A stretch of DNA of 5,856 nucleotides from assembly GCA_020438525.1 (NCBI GenBank), contig JAGQUL010000231.1, positions 1-5,856 of the forward strand, given 5' to 3'. Below the pieces are notes generated by a model. That model saw only the letters and a list, made by a program, of their open reading frames with translations, was not told the DNA's origin and made no database searches. Origin of the DNA: Thermoleophilia bacterium. GTDB taxonomy: Bacteria > Actinomycetota > Thermoleophilia > Gaiellales > SKUG01. The translations under genes were made by a program, and so were the position numbers. Below, in pieces: positions 1 to 4,959 of this stretch. How positions within the stretch are numbered: the stretch's first letter is position 1; each line of letters starts with the position of its first letter.

Positions 1-104
1 ACGCTCATCGCGTAGTCGAGGTACGAGCTCTGCATCTCCCGCTCGAGCTCGACGAGCTCGATCCGCCCGCCGCCCATCGATCCGCCGTCCAACATGTCGC
101 TCAT
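1..104 (-). CDS. gyrA: DNA gyrase subunit A, N-terminal fragment (partial)
   Basis: GyrA is the breakage-reunion subunit of DNA gyrase, which introduces negative supercoils in the cytoplasm together with GyrB. Only the first 34 codons are in the window; the gene runs off the left edge. Reading the minus strand from 104 gives a short Met/Gly-rich start, then RIELVELEREMQSSYLDYAMS. This matches the conserved GyrA N-terminus, in which an acidic 'I-E-x-V' segment is followed by 'SYLDYAMSV'. The active-site Tyr lies beyond the window. The ATG at 104-102 is chosen because GGAG (113-110) lies 5 nt upstream of it. A second in-frame ATG at 95-93 has no such site. The gene lies downstream of gyrB on the same strand, as in most bacteria, but here a 4.7-kb operon on the other strand separates them. 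The identification rests on a short but highly characteristic motif. Confidence 0.93.
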   Translation of the reverse strand, partial: MSDMLDGGSMGGGRIELVELEREMQSSYLDYAMS

Positions 105-109
105 CGCTG

Positions 110-113
110 CTCC
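110..113 (-). promoter_or_regulatory. Ribosome binding site of gyrA
   Basis: On the minus strand GGAG stands 5 nt before the ATG at 104-102. It is the only good Shine-Dalgarno match near the candidate starts and decides between the ATG at 104 and the in-frame ATG at 95. Confidence 0.65.
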
Positions 114-187
114 AGACCCGATCGCGCGCCGTCCCTCGTGTGCGCGCGCACCTGCGCGTGATCCTATCGCCTCGACCGGCCGCCGGC

Positions 188-203
188 GCGCGGAAATTCG
201 CGC
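188..203. repeat. Short inverted repeat in the divergent intergenic region
   Basis: GCGCG (188-192) and CGCGC (199-203) form inverted 5-bp arms around an AT-rich 6-bp centre, GAAATT. The site lies 84 bp from the gyrA start and 81 bp from the first pilin start, so it is placed to act as an operator for both. Arms this short and GC-only can occur by chance in such GC-rich DNA, so this is a weak call. Confidence 0.25.
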
Positions 204-284
204 AATTGACGGCGTTTCACCCCACACCCCGACGCTTTTTGCGAGATTTTGCTTTTGTTATGGGAGCATGGTGCACGGGCAAGG

Positions 285-824
285 ATGGCCCACCGCCCCG
301 ACCCATCACGCGAGTCCGCGCGCGCACGCCGCGCCCAGGAACACGCCTTCACGCTGATCGAGCTGCTGGTCGTGCTCGTGATCGTCGCCGCGGTCACCGC
401 GATCCTGATCCGATCGCACAGCTCGACGAGCGCATCGACGATGCGACGATCGGCGATCGGTGCGGCCCGCTCCTACGGCGACGCGATCGACGACTTCCGC
501 AAGGACCATGGTGGACGGCCGCCGGTGCTCGGCGACGCGAAGGACTGGCCGACGGGATCGGCGGCGAAGGGTCCGCGCAACACCTACGACGGGCGAGCGT
601 ACCTGCGTGGCAGCGCGCCCGAGGCGGTCGGCGCGAAGCAGGCACAGCTCGTCGGCGCATCCGCATCCACGACCAACGGCGCGCGTTTCGCGCTGCAGTA
701 CGCCCCGGTCGCTGCCACGCCCGGCGGCTGGGTGATCGTCGTGCGCGACCAGCGATCCCAGGTCAAGCCCTGCTACGTGCAGGGCGGCGCCGCCACGCCG
801 CCCGCAGGGATGCAGCTGTGCTGA
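285..824 (+). CDS. Type IV pilin / pseudopilin-like protein (FimT/GspH- or GspG-like)
   Basis: A 179-residue prepilin-like protein, probably processed at the inner face of the membrane and built into a type IV pilus or type II secretion pseudopilus. A 21-residue basic leader ends in QEHA, followed by FTLIELLVVLVIVAAVTAI (22-40). This is a class III signal with cleavage at A21|F22, Glu at mature position 5 (E26) and a membrane helix. The usual Gly at -1 is Ala. After the helix comes an amphipathic stretch (about 55-75) as in pilin alpha-1C, then a short variable domain. C163 and C179, the last residue, could form a C-terminal disulfide loop like that of type IVa pilins. The ATG at 285 is chosen because it gives a normal leader. 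The only other in-frame starts are TTG at 249 and 255, which would lengthen it, and no good ribosome binding site marks any of them. It is the first gene of the operon. The pilin class is certain; the FimT/GspH versus GspG assignment is not. Confidence 0.85.
   Translation: MAHRPDPSRESARARRAQEHAFTLIELLVVLVIVAAVTAILIRSHSSTSASTMRRSAIGAARSYGDAIDDFRKDHGGRPPVLGDAKDWPTGSAAKGPRNTYDGRAYLRGSAPEAVGAKQAQLVGASASTTNGARFALQYAPVAATPGGWVIVVRDQRSQVKPCYVQGGAATPPAGMQLC
806..810 (+). promoter_or_regulatory. Ribosome binding site for the second pilin gene
   Basis: AGGGA lies 7 nt before the GTG at 818-820, inside the end of the preceding gene. It supports the GTG start, which gives a compact prepilin leader. The reading frame is open much further upstream, but that part is a shadow of the first pilin gene. 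Confidence 0.6.
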
Positions 825-1570
825 CCGGTCGCGAACAGGGATTCGGGCTCGTCGAGCTGCTGGTCGGGATGGTGATCGCCTCGATCGTGCTCGCGGCGTT
901 CCTGCTCGTGTTCCGACAGGCGCTGCTGCGCAGCAGCGAGGTCGACTCGCGCGCGATCAGCGCCGCCCGCCTCTCCGAGGCGCTCGATCGGCTTGGCGAC
1001 GACGTTCGCTCGGCGCGCAAGGCCGACCGCGCCGACATCTTCAAGCTGTCGACGCGCGACGAGCTGCGCGCACAGCTCACCGCCAACGCGATCAAGTACG
1101 GCGATGTCGCGTACGCGGGCGGCTCGCAGTTCGCGGTGTGGACCGATTCGGACGCCGATCCGGCGGGACCGCGCTGTGCGACCTGGCGGTTCGAGCAGGT
1201 CGACGACGGCGCGACCGTCACCGCGCTCGTGCGCCGCTCCGGCCCGCCCGGCGGGCCCTGCCCCAACGCGCACGGCACGCGCGAGGTGATCCTGACGCTC
1301 GGCGAGAACGTCCCCGTGCCACCGCATGCGTTCCGGTATGGCCTGCTCACGCCGGTGAGCGCGAACACCTGCAGCATCGTGGAGACGTCGCCGAACGCCC
1401 CCTCGATGAATCCCTCGCAGCTGCTGAACATCGTCAGCCTGACCCTCGACCTGTCCTCCGGCGCGACGCGGCAGACCGCCGTGCGGCGCGACATGGACGC
1501 ACGCAACACGATCGACATCTGGTCACGGCTCAACGACGACTACTACTACGCGCTCGGGTGTTCGGCATGA
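818..1570 (+). CDS. Minor pilin, PilW/GspJ-like prepilin
   Basis: A 250-residue protein with an 8-residue leader ending in REQG, then FGLVELLVGMVIASIVLAAF (9-28). This is a canonical prepilin signal with cleavage at G8|F9 and Glu at mature position 5 (E13). The pattern L-V-E-L-x-V-x-x-V-I is typical of PilW/GspJ minor pilins, and the length fits that family. A long helix continues to about residue 70 (SEALDRLGDDVRSARKADR). A beta-rich region follows, and near the end 'VRRDMDARN' recalls the Arg-Asn strand that closes many GspJ/PilW domains. Cysteines are at 120, 148, 185 and 248. The tail is Tyr-rich (DDYYYALGCSA). The GTG start at 818 is supported by AGGGA 7 nt upstream and overlaps the previous gene by 7 nt, suggesting translational coupling. 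PilW/GspJ proteins sit in the tip complex that starts pilus or pseudopilus assembly; that role is inferred here. Confidence 0.85.
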   Translation: MLTGREQGFGLVELLVGMVIASIVLAAFLLVFRQALLRSSEVDSRAISAARLSEALDRLGDDVRSARKADRADIFKLSTRDELRAQLTANAIKYGDVAYAGGSQFAVWTDSDADPAGPRCATWRFEQVDDGATVTALVRRSGPPGGPCPNAHGTREVILTLGENVPVPPHAFRYGLLTPVSANTCSIVETSPNAPSMNPSQLLNIVSLTLDLSSGATRQTAVRRDMDARNTIDIWSRLNDDYYYALGCSA

Positions 1571-3234
1571 GCGCGCTTCCTCGACACCACCGACACGACG
1601 ACGAGCGCGCGTTCGCGCTGCCGGCAGCGATCCTGCTGGGGATGGTCGCGCTGATCCTGATCGTCGCGGCAGGCACCTACACGATGGGGCGCAAGAGCGA
1701 TCACGACCGACGCCGCGACCGGGTCGTGGCGATGCCCGTCGTCGACACGGCCGTGACGCGCCTCAAGCTCGCCCTGGAGCATAACCTGCTCGCCGAGGAG
1801 AACGAGTACGTCCCGACGTCGACAGCGTTGATGCAGCTCGTGTCGGGCACCGACGCAACGCCGCTGACGAACGTCGTGATGGATCCGCCGATCCCGCCGG
1901 GGATGCCGAACGTCACGTTCCGCGAGCCGGGCCAGCCGGGGTCGGAGACGATCGGGTACTGGCAGCTGCTGCGCGTATTCGCGCCCGAGTACGAGGACCC
2001 CGCCGACGAGGGCATGGTGGTCGCGTACCTGCGTGCGTGGAGCGCGCCGGTCAACGCGCTGCCGAGCGCGGGCACCGAGCCGCGCCTGGTGCGGATCGAG
2101 TTCCGACCCGGCCGCTTCGCCGACTACCAGGCGGTGATCGACGGCCCGATCCTGTTCGGTCCCGGCGCGACGCTCAACGGCCCCGTGCACAGCAACGGCT
2201 TCCCCGATGATCGTGCGAACCTGAAGGACGTGCTCGAGAACTCCAACGAGCGCGTGTCGACCACCGCCAACAACGTCAAGGTTCCCTGTACCGGCGCGGG
2301 CCAGATCACCACCGCGGAAGGCACCGTCAAGGCGGCGGACTTCCCCGGCTGCGTGGTGCAGACCAACACCCGTCGCTACGTCAACCTGCTCGCGGCCGAA
2401 GAGGCGTTCAAGCGGATGCGCAAGGCCTGCGCGGTCGGATCTGCGCGCGTGCACTGCTACAACGAGCTGCTCGACCATCCGTCGCAGATGCAGGGCTCGT
2501 CGGTGCCGTCGACGCTGTCGCAGAAGGCGCCGGACCTGCGCGGCTACCGCGTCCAGCTGTCCGCCACCTCGATCAAGGTCACGAAGTTCGAGGTCAACTG
2601 GGTCTCGCAGACCGTCGAGCAGTACGGCAGCTGGTCGAAGACGATCAGCACGCCCAAGGACTCCACCAACGTGCTGCTGTTCGACGACAGCGTGATGGTG
2701 GAAGGCACCACCAAGGCGCGCGTCACGATCGCGGCACGCAAGCCCGACGAGACGCTGTCGACCGTCGACCCGAGCGTGAAGAGCGGCGGCGCGACGATCT
2801 ACATCACCGGCAACGTGGGCAGCAGCGGCACCTCCGCGGTGCTCGGACTGCTCGCCCAGGGCGGCGTGCTGCTGCAGTCGGTGCAGGGCGAGGGCTGCGT
2901 CAGCAACATCAACGCCGCGATCATGTCGATGTCGGGAACCCTCACGATCGACCCGCGCTACACCACGCGGCTCTACCAGGGCGGTGGACCCAAGTGCGGG
3001 ACGATCGAGGTGCGCGGATCGATCGCGGCGCACCGCTCCCCGGTGCTCTACTGGACCTGGGACAACGTCACCGGCTACACGGGGTACTCCACGCGCATCT
3101 ACTCGTGGGACAAGGACATGCGTCGCAACCCGCCACCGTACTTCCCGACCACCGACGTGTGGGAGTCGCGACACGTTCGACCAGCCAACCTCGACTGCTT
3201 CTCCGATGGCGACATCACCGACCCGGACTGCTGA
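1567..3234 (+). CDS. Large PilX/GspK-like pilin with DUF4900-like C-terminal region
   Basis: A 555-residue membrane-anchored, mostly extracytoplasmic protein. The leader ends in DDERA, then FALPAAILLGMVALILIVAAG (16-36), a prepilin-like N-terminus with predicted cleavage at A15|F16. Mature position 5 is Ala20, not Glu, which is also a feature of GspK and of PilX-type minor pilins. A segment around 191-211 (IDGPILFGPGATLNGPVHSNG) and the end of the protein resemble large PilX-like proteins carrying a DUF4900-type region. Matching elements are VTIAA (386-390), IYITGNV (411-417), VLGLLAQGGVLL (425-436), INAAIMS (448-454), EVRGSIA (481-487), TGYTGY (502-507) and PPPYFP (522-527). That family match is from memory. 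There are eight cysteines, the last one terminal. The ATG overlaps the previous stop as ATGA. The upstream open frame overlapping the second pilin gene is not coding. It could be a structural tip protein or adhesin; no enzymatic motif is seen. Confidence 0.83.
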   Translation: MSALPRHHRHDDERAFALPAAILLGMVALILIVAAGTYTMGRKSDHDRRRDRVVAMPVVDTAVTRLKLALEHNLLAEENEYVPTSTALMQLVSGTDATPLTNVVMDPPIPPGMPNVTFREPGQPGSETIGYWQLLRVFAPEYEDPADEGMVVAYLRAWSAPVNALPSAGTEPRLVRIEFRPGRFADYQAVIDGPILFGPGATLNGPVHSNGFPDDRANLKDVLENSNERVSTTANNVKVPCTGAGQITTAEGTVKAADFPGCVVQTNTRRYVNLLAAEEAFKRMRKACAVGSARVHCYNELLDHPSQMQGSSVPSTLSQKAPDLRGYRVQLSATSIKVTKFEVNWVSQTVEQYGSWSKTISTPKDSTNVLLFDDSVMVEGTTKARVTIAARKPDETLSTVDPSVKSGGATIYITGNVGSSGTSAVLGLLAQGGVLLQSVQGEGCVSNINAAIMSMSGTLTIDPRYTTRLYQGGGPKCGTIEVRGSIAAHRSPVLYWTWDNVTGYTGYSTRIYSWDKDMRRNPPPYFPTTDVWESRHVRPANLDCFSDGDITDPDC

Positions 3235-3236
3235 CC

Positions 3237-4955
3237 ATGAACCGATCCCGCACATATTGCGCCGCGCGTGGTGAACGAGCGTTCGGGCTCGTGGAGGTGA
3301 TCGTCGCGGGCGTGGTGCTGATGATCGTCGCCGCCGCGATCAGCACCGTGGTGGTGGGCACCCTCAAGAGCCAGGCGTCGCTGACCCGATCCGAGCGCAA
3401 GACCGCGGTCGCGGAGGGCCTGTTCGAGCGACTGAAGGCCGACAACGACTGGGCTGGACCCAACGGCGCGAACTGCAACTCGATGCCGATGGGACAGACC
3501 ACCACCCCCTGCAAAGCAGCGTGGCTGCGCAGCCACTACGCCGCTGACCGGATCGTCGACCAGAGCGACTCATCCAGCCCGATCACCTACGACATCCGGT
3601 ACAAGGTCGTCGGCGTCGACGACGCGCTCGACGGCGTCGGGCAGAACGACGCCGACGGCACCCGCCCCGACTACTACGACGCGGAGATCCGCGTCCGCCG
3701 CGACTCGCAGGACAAGTGGGCGGTGATGCGCGGCACGATCGATCCGCCCGGCCGCGCCTCGACCGGCGCGCTGACGATCAACGTCTGCCAGGTCAAGCGG
3801 CAGTGGGACGAGCGCATCCCGATCGCCAGCTGCCCCGAAGACAACGAGGTGCTGCTCGGATACCCGGCCGGTGGGCTGCCCCCGCCATTCGGCAGCAACA
3901 CCGACAAGCACGCGCAGTACGACTGGCGCGCGGCGCTGTCGCAGGCCGGCTCGGCGGGTGGTGCCGTGGGCTGGAAGCGCGTGACGTACCTGGTCGAGCC
4001 GGCGAACGGCGTGCAGGTGCGGCTGACCAAGCGTGCCGAGCCCGGGATCACCGACTTCACGGTGTACCCGGCCGGATGGACACCGCCCGGCAACTGCAGC
4101 GGGTCGGCCGGCCGCACGGCGGTGACCTGCACCGTGACCGGCGCCAACCCGCTCGTCACCGTGCCAGGGCTGCTGCCGGGCCACTACGACGTGAAGCTCG
4201 TCGACAGCTCGATCCCGCACGGCTACGAGCCCTGGTCGCTGCAGTCGATCCCCTCCGGCGACACCGCGATCGTCGAGGGTGGCCGCACCTCCCGCGCGCT
4301 GCAGGTGATCAAGCCCGTCGACCGCAGCTCCTACACGGTCGACCTGTGGTCGTGCGACGAGTCCGAGGTGCAGACCTGGGGCACCGGACCCTGCGTCGAC
4401 CGGATCGAGCCCTACGGTTTCTCCGGCTACCTCGCGCCGGCCGCATCGGCGCGCGCACACTGGTCGTTCGACTCGTCGCAGAGCTGGCTGACCGGCAGCG
4501 GCGTGGAGAGCGTCGGCGCGGGCGCGAGGTCGATCACCTTCAACGGGCTCGCACCGGGGCTGTACTCCGGCCGCGTGGTGACCGGATCACAGGGCTCCTA
4601 CCAGCTCACGCGCGGGCCTGACGGCACGCCGCTCGAGTTCATGTGGATCGACCCGGTCGCAGGCGGCCTCGCCGGCGGCGACGATCCCAACAGCGGCGAG
4701 GCGACCTACACCCGACACTGGTGCGACTACGACCGGCGCGTGGCGTATCTGGCGGGCGTCGGACTCGGATCGAACGGCGGCTACGTGCCCCGCACCGTCT
4801 ACGAGTACGACTCGGTGCTGCAGGAGGATGGCACCTACGCGTCCGTCGTGACCGGCAGCCACATCGTGCAGGACTACTACTACTCCGCCGACGCCAGCTG
4901 CAAGAGCAGCGGTGGCACCGGCACGCCGCCCGGTCCGGGCAGCGGCGGCGCCTGA
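3237..4955 (+). CDS. PilV/GspI-like prepilin with very long C-terminal extracellular region
   Basis: A 572-residue protein whose leader ends in ARGERA, then FGLVEVIVAGVVLMIVAAAI (16-35). This gives cleavage at A15|F16, Glu at mature position 5 (E20), and the 'LVEVxVA' signature of PilV/GspI minor pilins. Those proteins are usually only 110-200 residues, so about 350 residues are extra. The extension holds two similar units ending in VPGLLPGHYDVKLVD (309-323) and FNGLAPGLYSGRVVT (435-449), 126 residues apart. Each is preceded by a Cys pair (287/298 and 373/386). The GLxPGxY turn is common in Ig-like beta-sandwich repeats such as Cna-B or carboxypeptidase-regulatory-like domains, so a stalk or adhesive role is plausible but inferred. 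The protein ends in a Gly/Pro tail (SSGGTGTPPGPGSGGA) with no LPXTG or second membrane segment. It starts 2 nt after the previous stop, without a clear ribosome binding site, suggesting coupling. Confidence 0.83.
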   Translation: MNRSRTYCAARGERAFGLVEVIVAGVVLMIVAAAISTVVVGTLKSQASLTRSERKTAVAEGLFERLKADNDWAGPNGANCNSMPMGQTTTPCKAAWLRSHYAADRIVDQSDSSSPITYDIRYKVVGVDDALDGVGQNDADGTRPDYYDAEIRVRRDSQDKWAVMRGTIDPPGRASTGALTINVCQVKRQWDERIPIASCPEDNEVLLGYPAGGLPPPFGSNTDKHAQYDWRAALSQAGSAGGAVGWKRVTYLVEPANGVQVRLTKRAEPGITDFTVYPAGWTPPGNCSGSAGRTAVTCTVTGANPLVTVPGLLPGHYDVKLVDSSIPHGYEPWSLQSIPSGDTAIVEGGRTSRALQVIKPVDRSSYTVDLWSCDESEVQTWGTGPCVDRIEPYGFSGYLAPAASARAHWSFDSSQSWLTGSGVESVGAGARSITFNGLAPGLYSGRVVTGSQGSYQLTRGPDGTPLEFMWIDPVAGGLAGGDDPNSGEATYTRHWCDYDRRVAYLAGVGLGSNGGYVPRTVYEYDSVLQEDGTYASVVTGSHIVQDYYYSADASCKSSGGTGTPPGPGSGGA

Positions 4956-4959
4956 CCGC

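Larger units (their letters stand above)
105..284. promoter_or_regulatory. Divergent intergenic region between gyrA and the pilin operon
   Basis: This 180-bp stretch separates the divergent starts of gyrA (minus) and the first pilin gene (plus), so it probably holds promoters for both. Roughly 191-262 is clearly richer in A/T than the rest of the window. It includes a T-rich run at 236-261 with TTTTGC at 237-242 and 247-252 and TTTTGT at 253-258. TGTTAT at 256-261 could be a plus-strand -10 element, giving a leader of about 17 nt before the ATG at 285, but I see no convincing -35 at the right spacing. On the minus strand TAGGAT (166-161) is a possible -10 for gyrA, also without a good -35. 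The role is inferred from position and composition. No RNA gene or additional coding region is apparent here. Confidence 0.4.

Noticed and set aside
94..357. An 87-codon plus-strand open frame across the gyrA start and intergenic region
   Set aside because: It crosses the gyrA start and ribosome binding site and enters the first pilin gene in another frame. The product has no recognisable feature.
140..817. Upstream extension of the second pilin reading frame
   Set aside because: The translation is Arg-rich and overlaps the first pilin gene in another frame. The GTG at 818 has a ribosome binding site and gives a normal short leader directly before the cleavage point.
1138..1566. Upstream extension of the third pilin reading frame
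   Set aside because: It overlaps the second pilin gene and its product is Arg-rich and low in hydrophobic residues. The ATG at 1567 overlaps the preceding stop as ATGA and starts a typical leader.
1546..3255. A 569-codon open frame on the minus strand opposite the third pilin gene
   Set aside because: The translation is dominated by Arg, Val, His, Asp and Ala, with no domain or signal. It is the codon-complement shadow expected in GC-rich DNA opposite a real gene with a clear prepilin signal.
3570..4460. A 296-codon minus-strand open frame opposite the fourth pilin gene
   Set aside because: Composition is typical of an antisense shadow (Val, Arg, Ala, Gly, Asp) with no domain. The plus strand encodes a protein with a clear prepilin N-terminus.
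4924..4947. GC-rich hairpin at the end of the fourth pilin gene as an intrinsic terminator
   Set aside because: The stem is interrupted by a 3-nt bulge and no T-run follows on either strand. It lies inside coding sequence for a Gly/Pro tail, which alone explains the GC repeats.
285..4955. A mobile element as the cause of the gyrB-gyrA split
   Set aside because: No transposase, integrase, terminal inverted repeats or target duplication is visible, and base composition and codon use match the flanking gyrase genes.
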